A stretch of 64,000 bases of DNA from NCBI RefSeq assembly GCF_019931145.1, contig NZ_JAIOUV010000002.1:248001-312000 (forward strand), given 5' to 3'. The translations under genes and the position numbers were made by a program. A model generated the notes under the pieces. It ran no database searches, had not been told where the DNA came from, and saw only the letters and a list, made by a program, of their open reading frames with translations. Origin of the DNA: Marinicella meishanensis. Lineage in GTDB: Bacteria > Pseudomonadota > Gammaproteobacteria > Xanthomonadales > Marinicellaceae. The first letter of the stretch is position 1. The number at the start of each line of letters is the position of its first letter. Positions 25,872-35,595 of this stretch are shown piece after piece.

Positions 25872-27305
25872 TCAGTGGGCCCCCAAAACGGCCTTGGTTT
25901 CCAAAAATTCGGCGAAGCCCTGCGGCCCACGTTCACGGCCATTGCCTGAGTGTTTATAGCCACCAAATGGCGCGGTGCGATCCATTTGCGCCCCGTTGAG
26001 GTGAATCATGCCGGCCCGCAGTTGCTGAGCCACCTGTTTGACCCGTTCGGGATCGGCCCCGGACACATAACCGGACAGGCCGTAATCATTGGCGTTGGCC
26101 AATTCGATCGCCTGCTGTTCAGATTCATATGGAATCAAACACAGCACCGGGCCAAAGATTTCCTGTTGCGCAATGGCCATGTCATTGCGAACCTGGGTGA
26201 AGGCGGTGGGTTTGACGTAAAACCCGGTGTCCAGGCCGGCCGGTTTGCCGGGGCCACCCACCAACAACTGGGCCCCTTCATCGATGCCTTGTTGAATCAG
26301 GTGTTGAATGCGGTCCCATTGCACCTGGGAAACCACCGGTCCACAAAAGCTGTTGCGGTCTGTCGGGTTGCCCACGGTGATGTTTTCCAAGGTCATTTTG
26401 ACCACCGCTTCGGCTTCGGCCAAGCGGGCTTGGGGCACCAACATTCGCGATGGGGCATTGCAGTTTTGTCCGGAGTTGACGCACATGGTTTTGCTGCCTC
26501 CGGCCACCGCTTTGCCAAAGGCCTCCGCTGACAGATCGTCCAAAATGATGTTGGCCGATTTGCCACCCAATTCCTGGGTCACCCGCTTGATCGAGGGTGC
26601 GGCGTCCTGGGCCACGGCGATGCCGGCCCGGGTCGAGCCGGTGAACGACACCATTTGAATATCGGGATGGGCTGAAATGGCGGCGCCCACCGTGGGGCCA
26701 TCCCCATTGACCATGTTCACCACCCCTTGCGGCACGCCCGCTTGGTGCAACACTTCCATCAACAAGTAGGCCGAGAATGGCGCCACTTCAGAGGGTTTCC
26801 ACACCACGGTACAACCGGTGGCCAAGGCAGGGGCCAACTTGCACCCTATTTGGTTCACCGGCCAATTCCAGGGCGTGATGAAACCACACACCCCGATCGG
26901 TTCTTCGCGGATCCAGGCGGTGTCTTGCTGGTATTCGAATGCATAATCACGCAACACATCAATGGCCGATTTGAAGTGCAGGTAGCCGGCAGCCGCTTGG
27001 TTGGAACCACTGAGCCAGGCTGGCGCACCCATTTCTTCGGTGATGGCCGCGGCGATGTCATCCGAGCGCTTTTTGTATTCGCTGGCCACCGCTTGCAACA
27101 GCTCCAGGCGCTGGTCTCGGGTGGTTTGAGCGAAATCAACGAATGCCGCCTGGGCCGCTTGTACCGCGGCATCGACATCGGCCGACGTGCCCAGGGAGAT
27201 TTGTCCGGCCACTTGTTCGGTGGCAGGGTTGATCACCGCCAATCGTTCGCGGTTTTCGGGCACCACCCATTGGCCATTCAAATAAAAATTCAGGTAATCT
27301 CTCAT
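25872..27305 (-). CDS. NAD(P)-dependent aldehyde dehydrogenase family protein
   Basis: ALDH-superfamily enzyme of 477 aa that oxidises an aldehyde to the acid. The cofactor and active-site landmarks are visible: FITPWNWPVNQIGCKLAPAL, VWKPSEVAPFSA, VSFTGSTRAGIAVAQ, the general-base segment TQELGGKSANIIL and the catalytic cysteine in NSGQNCNAPSRML (about Cys282). EIFGPVLCLIPY and PFGGYKHSGNGRERG complete the pattern. The substrate cannot be told from sequence. The start ATG overlaps the stop of the upstream DPP-IV gene by 4 bp, indicating tight co-expression with peptide degradation. Confidence 0.92.
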   Translation of the reverse strand: MRDYLNFYLNGQWVVPENRERLAVINPATEQVAGQISLGTSADVDAAVQAAQAAFVDFAQTTRDQRLELLQAVASEYKKRSDDIAAAITEEMGAPAWLSGSNQAAAGYLHFKSAIDVLRDYAFEYQQDTAWIREEPIGVCGFITPWNWPVNQIGCKLAPALATGCTVVWKPSEVAPFSAYLLMEVLHQAGVPQGVVNMVNGDGPTVGAAISAHPDIQMVSFTGSTRAGIAVAQDAAPSIKRVTQELGGKSANIILDDLSAEAFGKAVAGGSKTMCVNSGQNCNAPSRMLVPQARLAEAEAVVKMTLENITVGNPTDRNSFCGPVVSQVQWDRIQHLIQQGIDEGAQLLVGGPGKPAGLDTGFYVKPTAFTQVRNDMAIAQQEIFGPVLCLIPYESEQQAIELANANDYGLSGYVSGADPERVKQVAQQLRAGMIHLNGAQMDRTAPFGGYKHSGNGRERGPQGFAEFLETKAVLGAH

Positions 27306-29527
27306 GGGGCCTCCGGTGACTTGGGTTTGAGGTGTTTGATGAAATAGTCGGCGATGGTGCTGTACACGTGGAATTGTGGTTTGGCGCCACTGATGCCGTG
27401 TTTGCCACCCGGATAGATCATGGTGTCAAACAAAATCCCCTCATCCTGCAACACTTTAATCATTTTGGTCGAATTCAAGAACAACACGTTGTCATCGGCC
27501 ATGCCATGAATCAACAACAGCGGTTTGCGGATGTTTTTGGCATGCTCAAATGTCGCTGTTTGGCGGTAACCATCCGGGTTCAGTTGTGGGGTGGACATGT
27601 ACCGTTCGGTGTAATGCGTGTCATACAAGGCAAAGTCGGTCACCGGTGCCACCGAGACACCCAGTGCGTAATCATCCGGGGCGTTGGTCAAGGCCTTGAG
27701 GGTCATGAAACCACCGTAACTCCAACCAAAAATGCCCACTTTGTCGGCTGCCACAAACGGCAAAGATTTGACAAAGTTCGTGCCCACCAGTTGATCGGCC
27801 AATTCCACCGTGCCCATTTGTTGATACAAGGCCGATTCGAACTTCATGCCGCGGCGGTCACTGCCGCGGTTGTCAATCACGAACACCACAAAACCCTGCT
27901 GGGCCATGTATTGTTCAATCCACCGACCCCAGGATTTGGTCACGTATTGCACATGCGGACCCCCATAGACGTATTGGAACACTGGGTATTGTTGTTGGGG
28001 ATCAAAATCCTTGGGTTTGATCATGCGGTAATGCAAGGTGTGCCCATCGGCGGCCTTGAGGGTGCCGAACTCATTGTCCAGATGATTATCCACATAAGGG
28101 TAATAGGGGTGCCCCTCAACCACTTTGTTTTCATTCAGCCACACCACGCGAGACCCAGCAGCCTGGTGCAAGGACGTTTGTGGTGGGTGGTTGCGGTCTG
28201 ACCATTGATCGATGTAATGGCTGGCGCTGGCATCCATGGTGATGTCATGGAACCCTTCGCGCTGGGTGATTTTCTCAGGCTCACCCGGCTGGGTGTAATT
28301 GACCCGATACAAATGGCGTTCCAAAGGCGATGTCAAGCTGCCGGTGAAATACACCCAACTGGCCGCTTCATCGACGCCCTCGACGGCGTCCACCACCCAC
28401 TCACCATCGGTGAGCTGGCGGATCAGGGTGCCGTCATTGGCATACAGATACAGGTGTTTGAAGCCATTGCGTTCAGAGGCCCAAATGAAATGACCGTCTG
28501 GCAGGAATTTCAAATCATGGTGTAAGTTGATCCAGGTATCACTGCTTTCGGTGACCACCGTTTGGCTTTGGCCTTTCAGGTCAGCAAACCGCAGTTGTAA
28601 GGTTTGTTGGTTGCGGCTTTGCCATTGGTAACTGAGCCGTTGGCTGTCAGGCAGCCACCCGACCCGGGCGATGTAAATGTCTTGTTCCTCGCCCAGATCC
28701 ACCCATTGGGTTTGGCCATTTGCCAGGTCAACGATGCCCAGTTTGATGGTGACGTTGGCCTCGCCGGTATAAGGGTATCGCTGTTCAATCACTTCGATGT
28801 CATCGGCATTGATCTCATAGCGCTTGGTCACTGCCACGGGTGACTCGTCCACTTGCAGATAAGCAATGTACCGCTCATCCGGTGACCACCAATAACCGGT
28901 GTCGCGGTCCATTTCTTCCTGCGCCACAAATTCGGCCATGCCATTTTTGATCAGGCCTGCACCATCGGTGGTTAGCTGTTTTTCCTCACCGGTTTCGGTG
29001 TTGACCACGAACACGTCTTGATCTCGAATGAATGACACGTATTGGGCTTTGGGTGAGAATTTGGCATCGGTCTCGAACGCCGCCGAGGCCGTCAGTTGTT
29101 GGGTCTTTTTGCTGGCCAACTGATAGACATACAAATCGCCATTCAGAGGAAACAACAAGGCATCCCCGGCTTCGGACCACGCGTAATCAATGATGCCCGA
29201 CACATTGGCCAGGCGTTGTCGTTCGCGACGGGCTTTTTCCTCGTCTGACAGCACCTCTTCCCCGTCCAGCAAATCATTTGAATCCACCAGCAATCGTTTG
29301 GCTTGATCGGCAATGTGGTATTCCCACAGGTCATATTGGTCTTTGTTGTCGGCCTTGCCTTGCAGATAAGTCACCCGCGAGCCATCGGGCGACATTTTCA
29401 AAGCCCGCAAGCTGGGGCCAGACAAATCCGGGCTGGCAAAGATGCGTTCCAAGGTCAGGGTTTCGGCATTGCTAAGATCGGTTTGGAAAGTCATAATGAG
29501 TGTGAGCAACAAACAAATGGGTTTCAT
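27302..29527 (-). CDS. S9 family peptidase, dipeptidyl peptidase IV type
   Basis: Exported prolyl-type serine peptidase of 741 aa. The ATG at 29527 gives a hydrophobic signal sequence; an upstream TTG at 29545 is less likely. The N-terminal half is the DPP-IV beta-propeller, including FVAQEEMDRDTGYWWSPDE, the glutamate motif that binds the substrate N-terminus. The C-terminal alpha/beta hydrolase domain has the nucleophile in GWSYGGFMTLKAL, the aspartate in LLIHGMADDNVLF and the histidine in YPGGKHGISG. It would remove X-Pro or X-Ala dipeptides from peptides. It is followed by an aldehyde dehydrogenase gene with a 4-bp overlap. Confidence 0.93.
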   Translation of the reverse strand: MKPICLLLTLIMTFQTDLSNAETLTLERIFASPDLSGPSLRALKMSPDGSRVTYLQGKADNKDQYDLWEYHIADQAKRLLVDSNDLLDGEEVLSDEEKARRERQRLANVSGIIDYAWSEAGDALLFPLNGDLYVYQLASKKTQQLTASAAFETDAKFSPKAQYVSFIRDQDVFVVNTETGEEKQLTTDGAGLIKNGMAEFVAQEEMDRDTGYWWSPDERYIAYLQVDESPVAVTKRYEINADDIEVIEQRYPYTGEANVTIKLGIVDLANGQTQWVDLGEEQDIYIARVGWLPDSQRLSYQWQSRNQQTLQLRFADLKGQSQTVVTESSDTWINLHHDLKFLPDGHFIWASERNGFKHLYLYANDGTLIRQLTDGEWVVDAVEGVDEAASWVYFTGSLTSPLERHLYRVNYTQPGEPEKITQREGFHDITMDASASHYIDQWSDRNHPPQTSLHQAAGSRVVWLNENKVVEGHPYYPYVDNHLDNEFGTLKAADGHTLHYRMIKPKDFDPQQQYPVFQYVYGGPHVQYVTKSWGRWIEQYMAQQGFVVFVIDNRGSDRRGMKFESALYQQMGTVELADQLVGTNFVKSLPFVAADKVGIFGWSYGGFMTLKALTNAPDDYALGVSVAPVTDFALYDTHYTERYMSTPQLNPDGYRQTATFEHAKNIRKPLLLIHGMADDNVLFLNSTKMIKVLQDEGILFDTMIYPGGKHGISGAKPQFHVYSTIADYFIKHLKPKSPEAP

Positions 29528-29627
29528 GAGGAATGATGATTTCAAAGGCCAACAGTTATACCAGAATGACCAGCATAAATCATGTGAAGGATGACCTGAT
29601 TGCAGAATTCTTCAGCAGTCAAATGGC

Positions 29628-30383
29628 ATGACTTTCCACAAAAGCAATCACAGCAGCCACCCCGAAGCCTTGTGCCAGGAAGCCGCTGGCCTTGAAGCAA
29701 TCAGACAAGTGCTGACCGAGCATCAGATCCCCATCCAAATTCCACAGGTCCATGCCGTCAACGACCACAGCCTGAAACTGCAACGCATTGATCACAGGGC
29801 TGGTTCCGCACACCAATGGACCGCCTTCGGCCAAGCCCTGGCCCAGCTGCACCAAATCCCTCAAGCACAACTCGGCTGGCTCCAGGACAATTTCATTGGG
29901 CTGAACCCCCAACGCAATGGCTGGAGCGATGACTGGGGTCAATTCTTTTGCCAGCACCGCCTGGGCTTTCAACTGACGCTGCTGCGCGATGTTCAGCAAC
30001 GCCGCACCTGGCAGCAGCTGCTGGATCGAATCAAACGACCGTTGACCCAATGGCTCAACCAGCACCTTGACCACCCCAGTTTGTTGCATGGTGATTTGTG
30101 GTCAGGCAATGTGTTGTTTGACGCCACCGGTGTGTGGCTGATTGATCCGGCGGTGTACTGCGGTGACGCTGAAGCCGATTTGGCCATGACCCAGCTGTTC
30201 GGCGGCTTTCCCGCCGTGTTTTACCGCGGCTATGAATCGGCGCGACCGTTGTCAGCCGCCTACCCGGTGAAGAAAATCATTTATAACCTCTACCACCAAT
30301 TGAACCACTTGAATTTATTTGGCTCGGGGTATTTGGGTGGCTGTGAGCGGGCTTTTGCGGTTTTGTTGCAACGCTTTGGCTGA
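29628..30383 (+). CDS. Fructosamine kinase family protein, short N-terminus
   Basis: Protein of 251 aa related to fructosamine-3-kinase/YniA, which phosphorylates glycated lysines for deglycation. The catalytic HGDLWSGNVLF and the metal motif LIDPAVYCGDAEADLAM are intact, as are GWLQDNFIGLNPQRNG and the C-terminal YNLYHQLNHLNLFGSGY. The family is usually about 285-290 aa. Here the first 35-40 residues (the early strands and Gly-rich loop of the ATP site) are missing, and an in-frame stop lies 34-36 bp upstream of the ATG. This may be a decayed gene or a naturally short variant. The gene is divergent from DPP-IV. Confidence 0.75.
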   Translation: MTFHKSNHSSHPEALCQEAAGLEAIRQVLTEHQIPIQIPQVHAVNDHSLKLQRIDHRAGSAHQWTAFGQALAQLHQIPQAQLGWLQDNFIGLNPQRNGWSDDWGQFFCQHRLGFQLTLLRDVQQRRTWQQLLDRIKRPLTQWLNQHLDHPSLLHGDLWSGNVLFDATGVWLIDPAVYCGDAEADLAMTQLFGGFPAVFYRGYESARPLSAAYPVKKIIYNLYHQLNHLNLFGSGYLGGCERAFAVLLQRFG

Positions 30384-30390
30384 TGAGGCA

Positions 30391-30552
30391 GAACAGTGGT
30401 CTTTCAGTGGGTGTTAACAGGCCCCGGCCTTAACACCCAATGAAAGGCGACGGCAGGATCGTATTTTTCACCCATCAAGGCATCAGTCGTGAGGTGTGGT
30501 CACTCCACATGAACGAGTGAATAACGCTGAGGGGTGGAAAATACGATCCAGC
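30391..30552. mobile_element. MITE-like palindromic element, rearranged copy
   Basis: Composite relic. Positions 30391-30424 match the reverse complement of the left end of the element at 12507 (GAACAGTGGTCTTTCAGTGG and on through TGTTAACAG). Then, from 30429, a degenerate left end (TTAACACCCAATGAAAGGCG) leads into a complete module B ending GAAAATACGATCCAGC. It lies in the convergent gap between the fructosamine kinase and cupin genes, where its hairpins could act as a bidirectional terminator. Confidence 0.8.
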
Positions 30553-30558
30553 AAAGGG

Positions 30559-30891
30559 TCACTTCAACTCGGTTTCGATCAAAACCACGGTGGATTGACC
30601 GACATTTTTGATGTTGTGCGCTTGCGCCGGCAGCATCAAGGCACTGCCCGTTTCGATGATGATGGTGCGTTCCGGTTGCTCCGAGTTCAGCGGCTGCAAC
30701 AACAACTCACCGCCCGCAACCACATAAACCGTGCGGACCGGATAGGCATGTTGATGCGGCCCTGATTCGGTGCCTGGCGGGAAGGTGTTGCGCACCATCA
30801 ACACCCGCTCATTGTCCATCAACACTTCTTGTTGCCAGACCGATTCAACACCGTTGGCTGACAACAACAAAAAGCTCAAAATTATGATCAT
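30559..30891 (-). CDS. Exported small cupin-domain protein
   Basis: Protein of 110 aa with an N-terminal hydrophobic signal (MIIILSFLLLSANGVES). It contains a single cupin fold. Motif 1-like FPPGTESGPHQHAYPVRTVYVVAGG carries two histidines spaced as metal ligands, and motif 2 includes ALMLPAQAHNIKNVG. Substrate and reaction are unknown; small periplasmic cupins may bind metals or sugars. It is a single gene, and its 3' end abuts a palindromic repeat element. Confidence 0.8.
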   Translation of the reverse strand: MIIILSFLLLSANGVESVWQQEVLMDNERVLMVRNTFPPGTESGPHQHAYPVRTVYVVAGGELLLQPLNSEQPERTIIIETGSALMLPAQAHNIKNVGQSTVVLIETELK

Positions 30892-31030
30892 GGTTTTTCC
30901 CTCATCTTAACGGACACATGGTAAACGCCAATAACAATCAACAATGAATCAACACAGCCACCCCTTCGTCATCCTTGGGTTTGGTCGTTTCCGCATCCTG
31001 CTCACACGACACACCGCCATCCATGTAGGC

Positions 31031-31066
31031 GACCCGGGGATCTTCTATTCAAGAAGAATCCTGGGT
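31031..31066. repeat. Imperfect palindromic repeat
   Basis: GACCCGGGGATCTTCT / AGAAGAATCCTGGGTT form an imperfect hairpin separated by ATTCA-type loop bases. It lies between the cupin and mnmG genes, next to another palindrome at 31111, and has no coding content. Confidence 0.5.
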
Positions 31067-31110
31067 TGGAAAGGGATTTGGATATATCGGTAAAACCTAT
31101 CCCAAAAGCC

Positions 31111-31139
31111 GTCATCCTCGGGCTTGACCCGGGGATGAC
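31111..31139. repeat. GTCAT-type dispersed palindromic repeat
   Basis: GTCATCCTCGGG-cttga-CCCGGGGATGAC-like inverted repeat, 30 bp after the mnmG stop on the minus strand. The same core (GTCAT..CCGGcttgaCCGG..AT) recurs at 38744-38766. Such repeats are dispersed in many proteobacterial genomes and often lie at transcript ends. Confidence 0.7.
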
Positions 31140-31168
31140 GGTGGCTGGGGTTGTATCGGTGTTGAAGA

Positions 31169-33040
31169 TCAACCCGCCTTTTTCAAATACACCAACAGCA
31201 AGGACACCGCGGCAGGGGTCATGCCCTGGATGCGGCTGGCTTGGCCGATGGTGGCCGGTTTGATGCGGTTGAGTTTTTCGGTCAACTCGCCACTCAATCC
31301 TTTGATTTGGCCGTAGTCGAAGTCGGCCGGTAAGGCTTTGTGCTCATGCGCTTTGGCTTTGTCGATCTCTTGTTGTTGGCGATCCAGGTAACCGGCGTAT
31401 TGGGTTTGGATTTCGACCTGTTCCAGCACCTTCTCAGCCCGTGAAGGCAGGCTGATTTCATCCAGCTCCAGCAACATGCTGATGTTGACTTCAGGCCGGC
31501 GCAACAAATCATAGGCGCTGGTTTCTTTGCTCAAGTCAATGCCGGTTTGGGTGATGAATTTTTTGCCCAAGGCATTGTTGGGACCCAGCCACAGCGACTT
31601 GAGGTGCTCCAGGGAGCCTTCAACATGCTGTTTCTTCTCACTGAATGCCGCCCAGCGCCGGTCATCGACCAAGCCCAATTCGCGGCCTTTTTCGGTCAGG
31701 CGGAAATCGGCGTTGTCTTCACGCAGCATCAAGCGGTATTCAGCCCGCGAGGTGAACATGCGGTAGGGCTCGTTGGTGCCTTGGGTGATCAAGTCATCAA
31801 TCAACACCCCCATGTACGCTTCATTGCGGGCCGGGGTCCAGGCCGGTTTGCCCGCCACTTTCAAAGCCGCATTCATGCCCGCGATCAAGCCTTGGGCACC
31901 AGCCTCTTCATAGCCGGTGGTGCCATTGATTTGACCAGCGAAATACAGGTTTTCGACGTATTTGGTTTCCAATGACGCCTGCAAGCCACGCGGATCAAAG
32001 AAGTCGTATTCAATGGCATAACCCGGGCGGGTGATGTGGGCGTTTTCAAAGCCTTTGATGGAGCGCACCAACTGCAATTGCACATCAAACGGCAACGAGG
32101 TCGAAATGCCATTGGGGTATAACTCATGGGTGCCCAAGCCCTCGGGTTCAACGAAAATCTGGTGTGAGTCCTTGTCGGCAAAGCGCATGATTTTGTCCTC
32201 AATGGAGGGACAATAGCGCGGACCACGACCTTCAATTTCACCCGAATACATCGGTGAACGGTCCAAACCAGCACGGATATGATCATGGGTCTGTGTGTTG
32301 GTGTGGGTGATGTAACAACTGACTTGCTCGGGATGTTGGTCCAAGGAGCCCAGGTAAGAAAACACCGGTCTGGGACTGTCACCGGGCTGTTCTTCCATCA
32401 CCGAAAAATCGACGGTTTTGCCATCGATGCGTGGTGGGGTTCCAGTTTTTAAGCGGTCCACTTCGAACGGCAGGGCCCGCAGTTTTTGCGCCAACACCGT
32501 GGCCGGCGGATCACCGGCGCGGCCACCCGCAAAATTTGACAGGCCGATGTGGATTTTACCGGCCAAGAAAGTGCCCACCGTCAGCACCACAGTCTTGGCC
32601 ATGAACACCAAGCCCATTTGCGTGACACAGCCTTTGACTTGGTCGTGCTCAATGATCAGGTCTTCCACCCCTTGTTGGAAGATGTGCAGGTTTGGCTGAT
32701 TTTCCACCACGGATCTGATGTGGGCCCGATACAGGTTGCGATCGCATTGTGCCCGGGTGGCCCGGACTGCCGCGCCTTTGCGTGAATTCAAGGTGCGCCA
32801 TTGGATGCCGGCATGATCGGTGGCGGTGGCCATGACCCCGCCCAAAGCGTCAATCTCTTTGACCAGATGGCCTTTACCGATGCCGCCGATGGCTGGGTTG
32901 CAAGACATTTGGCCGATGGTTTCGATGTTGTGGGTCAACAGCAGGGTTTTGGCCCCCACCCGCGCAGCCGCCAACGCCGCCTCGGTACCGGCATGGCCGC
33001 CACCCACCACAATCACATCAAAAACGGTGTCGTATTTCAT
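31169..33040 (-). CDS. mnmG: tRNA uridine-5-carboxymethylaminomethyl(34) synthesis enzyme MnmG
   Basis: FAD-dependent enzyme of 623 aa that, with MnmE, modifies the wobble uridine of several tRNAs. The N-terminal FAD site [21 protein letters not shown] and the hallmark [20 protein letters not shown] are present. [19 protein letters not shown] and the TGTPPRIDG motif follow, and the C-terminal GidA helical domain ends near [16 protein letters not shown]. Length matches E. coli MnmG. Unlike in many genomes it is not adjacent to rsmG-parA-parB, which lie about 30 kb away. It is divergent from the amidohydrolase gene, with a 165-bp intergenic region. Confidence 0.97.
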   Translation of the reverse strand: MKYDTVFDVIVVGGGHAGTEAALAAARVGAKTLLLTHNIETIGQMSCNPAIGGIGKGHLVKEIDALGGVMATATDHAGIQWRTLNSRKGAAVRATRAQCDRNLYRAHIRSVVENQPNLHIFQQGVEDLIIEHDQVKGCVTQMGLVFMAKTVVLTVGTFLAGKIHIGLSNFAGGRAGDPPATVLAQKLRALPFEVDRLKTGTPPRIDGKTVDFSVMEEQPGDSPRPVFSYLGSLDQHPEQVSCYITHTNTQTHDHIRAGLDRSPMYSGEIEGRGPRYCPSIEDKIMRFADKDSHQIFVEPEGLGTHELYPNGISTSLPFDVQLQLVRSIKGFENAHITRPGYAIEYDFFDPRGLQASLETKYVENLYFAGQINGTTGYEEAGAQGLIAGMNAALKVAGKPAWTPARNEAYMGVLIDDLITQGTNEPYRMFTSRAEYRLMLREDNADFRLTEKGRELGLVDDRRWAAFSEKKQHVEGSLEHLKSLWLGPNNALGKKFITQTGIDLSKETSAYDLLRRPEVNISMLLELDEISLPSRAEKVLEQVEIQTQYAGYLDRQQQEIDKAKAHEHKALPADFDYGQIKGLSGELTEKLNRIKPATIGQASRIQGMTPAAVSLLLVYLKKAG

Positions 33041-33205
33041 GGTCAGATCAAAAAATCAAAATCAACCCGTTATTTTACCTTGAGATCACCCAGAAACAAG
33101 CCAAAAGCCCGCGGCAGCGTCATTTTATGGGCAGAATCATCGATTATTCCTGCCCAACCTCAACTTTCTTTAGTAGGATGCTGGGACTTGTCACGGATTT
33201 ATACA

Positions 33206-35425
33206 ATGAAAACCTTGCGGTATGTGGTGTGGATAATGGGTTGCTTGATCAGCCTCCACTCGGTCGCGCGGATACCTGCCACCGGGTTGTGGGTGCCGCC
33301 CAAACACAACGGCCATGGCATCGATTTACAAAAGGCCGGACCGAACTACGTGGTGTTGTTTTACACCTACGATGATCAACAACAACCGATCTGGTACTTG
33401 GGGGTGGCCAGTTGGCAAGCCAATGCCGAGATCCTGGTCGGTGGACTGGATGAATACCGTTATGAACATGGGGCCGCAGAGCCCACTCAGCGAGTGGGGC
33501 AAGTCGGCGAATTTACATTGACTTTTGACCAACCTGACCCGGCTTGTGAGGGTGTGGATGCGGCGCACCACGCCACCTTCAATTGGCAGCTAGGCGCACA
33601 GCAAGGCAGTTGGTGTTTGGTCAGCACTTTGGCGCAAAGTGATGTCAGACAAGTTGACTTCACCGGCCAATACTTCAGTGGCAGCGAAGATTCTGGTTGG
33701 GGATATTCATTGGATTACCAAGGCACCGGACCCGAACGCACCGTGGCTGCCTTGGTTTACTATTACGGCCTCGATGGGTCGCCTTTGTGGGCTTTGGGCA
33801 GTGGTGCCAGCCGCAATGGCCAAAGCACCTTGGACATGAATCACGTCATCGGGTATTGCCGCACCTGCCCGCCGGTTGCTTTGTCATTCACCCCCATTGG
33901 CCATGTAACCCTGCAATTGAATTTGCAACACAACCAGCGGGTCGGCCTCAACCAAATCGAGTTGCGCCACTACCAAAGTGAGGCGCAGGTTTGGCAGCGA
34001 ACCGACGCCCCCCTGATTCCATTGAGTGAACCCGAACCCGGCATGAATCCATTGCCCGCTCAACTCGGGGCTGAGCAAAGCACCGCCGTGGTCGATGTCA
34101 AGCTGGTGCCCATGACCACTGGTCTGCCGGTGCTCGAACATCAAAACGTGGTGTTTGAACAAGGCCAAATCATCGACATCAATCAAGACCCCTCTTTTGC
34201 CAGTCGCTTCACCGGCACCCAGATCGAAGGTCGGGGCCTGTACTTGGCCCCCGGCCTGTCCGAAATGCATTTACACATCAACACCGGCGGCCTCCAGGCG
34301 GCTGAACAAGCCGGCTTGTTGTTGATTGCCAACGGCGTCACCACCGCGTTGAACACCGGCAATGACTTTGCCATTGACGTGCCCCAATTGGGGGAGCGCT
34401 TCGAACAAGGGGAATTGATTGGGCCCACACTGTATGCCGGCCAAGTGGCCTATGGCGTGGCGGACAACAGCAACCCCAGTTTGACGGTGTCTTCGCCGGC
34501 TGAGGCCACTGCCTATGCCGAACGGTTGGACCTGGAAGCATACGACTTCATCAAGTTTTATTGGCAACTGACCGGCCCCACCATCACCCAGTTCTTTCTG
34601 GAAAGTGAACGCCTGTCATTGCCGGTCATAGGCCACATTCCACAAACCCAAGCCATGTTTCGTTCCCTGTTTCAAGGGCAAAAATTGGCGGTTCACATCC
34701 AAGAACCACACGTCACCCATTTGAATTTTCAACGCGATGACAGCCGCTTGCCTGAAGTGGCTGAGATCTTTCTGGAACATGGCACATACATGTCACCGAC
34801 CTTGGCAGTGTTTGAGTCCTATGTCAACATTTCAGGCAATGAAACCGAAGCCTACCAAGCACTGATCACCCGAGAAGGGCATCAATTCACCCCCCAAGCG
34901 GTGAAAAACATTTGGCGCAATTACTTCAATCAACCCTTCATTCAAAACGGCGACCAGGAAGATTTACAGGATTTGATGGCCTTTTACATGCGCATGACCT
35001 GGGTGCTGTTCGAGGCCGGGGTGCCGCTGCTCAGCGGCACCGATGCCACTGGTTTTCCAGGGGTGATGGCTGGCTATGGGGTGCATGAAGAATTGCGCTT
35101 GTTACATGAAGCGGGCATCCCAGTGCCCGAGGTGTTGGCCATCAGCACCCGCAACGCCGGTCAATTCATCCAGCAAACCCTGCCAAACGAGACACCATTT
35201 GGTACCATTGAAACGGGCCACCGGGCTGATTTCATCTTGACTGAGGCCAATCCCTTGGACTCCTTAGAAACCCTCAAAACCCCTTCGGGGGTGATGGCCC
35301 GGGGCCGCTTTTGGTCGCAAGACCACCTGCAGTCTTTGTTGCTGAGCTTGGACCTGAAACAGGCCTCTACAGAGCCTGCACACAATAAGGCCTTGCCCCA
35401 TTGCAACCACCAACACATCCACTGA
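33206..35425 (+). CDS. Secreted amidohydrolase with duplicated N-terminal beta domain
   Basis: Protein of 739 aa; the ATG at 33206 starts a signal peptide (MKTLRYVVWIMGCLISLHS). Residues about 25-260 hold two copies of a beta-rich unit: GHGIDLQKAGPNYVVLFYTY followed by PIWYLG, then GWGYSLDYQGTGPERTVAAL followed by SPLWALGSG. Such 'G.G.dlq...Y...g.p.WYl' repeats occur in secreted proteins of related bacteria. The C-terminal part is an amidohydrolase/imidazolonepropionase-like domain, with metal motif EMHLHINTGG, IKFYWQLTGP, GHIPQTQ, and LLSGTDATGFPGV before NAGQFI. It probably hydrolyses a C-N bond in an unknown extracytoplasmic substrate. A terminator follows. Confidence 0.82.
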   Translation: MKTLRYVVWIMGCLISLHSVARIPATGLWVPPKHNGHGIDLQKAGPNYVVLFYTYDDQQQPIWYLGVASWQANAEILVGGLDEYRYEHGAAEPTQRVGQVGEFTLTFDQPDPACEGVDAAHHATFNWQLGAQQGSWCLVSTLAQSDVRQVDFTGQYFSGSEDSGWGYSLDYQGTGPERTVAALVYYYGLDGSPLWALGSGASRNGQSTLDMNHVIGYCRTCPPVALSFTPIGHVTLQLNLQHNQRVGLNQIELRHYQSEAQVWQRTDAPLIPLSEPEPGMNPLPAQLGAEQSTAVVDVKLVPMTTGLPVLEHQNVVFEQGQIIDINQDPSFASRFTGTQIEGRGLYLAPGLSEMHLHINTGGLQAAEQAGLLLIANGVTTALNTGNDFAIDVPQLGERFEQGELIGPTLYAGQVAYGVADNSNPSLTVSSPAEATAYAERLDLEAYDFIKFYWQLTGPTITQFFLESERLSLPVIGHIPQTQAMFRSLFQGQKLAVHIQEPHVTHLNFQRDDSRLPEVAEIFLEHGTYMSPTLAVFESYVNISGNETEAYQALITREGHQFTPQAVKNIWRNYFNQPFIQNGDQEDLQDLMAFYMRMTWVLFEAGVPLLSGTDATGFPGVMAGYGVHEELRLLHEAGIPVPEVLAISTRNAGQFIQQTLPNETPFGTIETGHRADFILTEANPLDSLETLKTPSGVMARGRFWSQDHLQSLLLSLDLKQASTEPAHNKALPHCNHQHIH

Positions 35426-35470
35426 GCCAGTGTCACCAACCGGTCGCTGCATCACCGCTCCCCCAGACAC

Positions 35471-35499
35471 CAAAAAAGGCCGTCACTGGCCTTTTTGGG
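35471..35499 (+). terminator. Rho-independent terminator after the amidohydrolase gene
   Basis: CCAAAAAAGGCC and GGCCTTTTTGG pair around a short GTCACT loop and are followed by a G/T-rich run, 46 bp after the stop. The A/T-flanked stem could work for both strands, including the convergent TonB receptor gene that ends at 35596. Confidence 0.75.
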
Positions 35500-35595
35500 G
35501 GTGTTGAATCACACCCATTCCCTCGATATAGATGCAATTTTATTTGGAGGGCACTGATGGGCCGGAGTCGTCCTTGCGGCCCATGCTTCAGTTCA

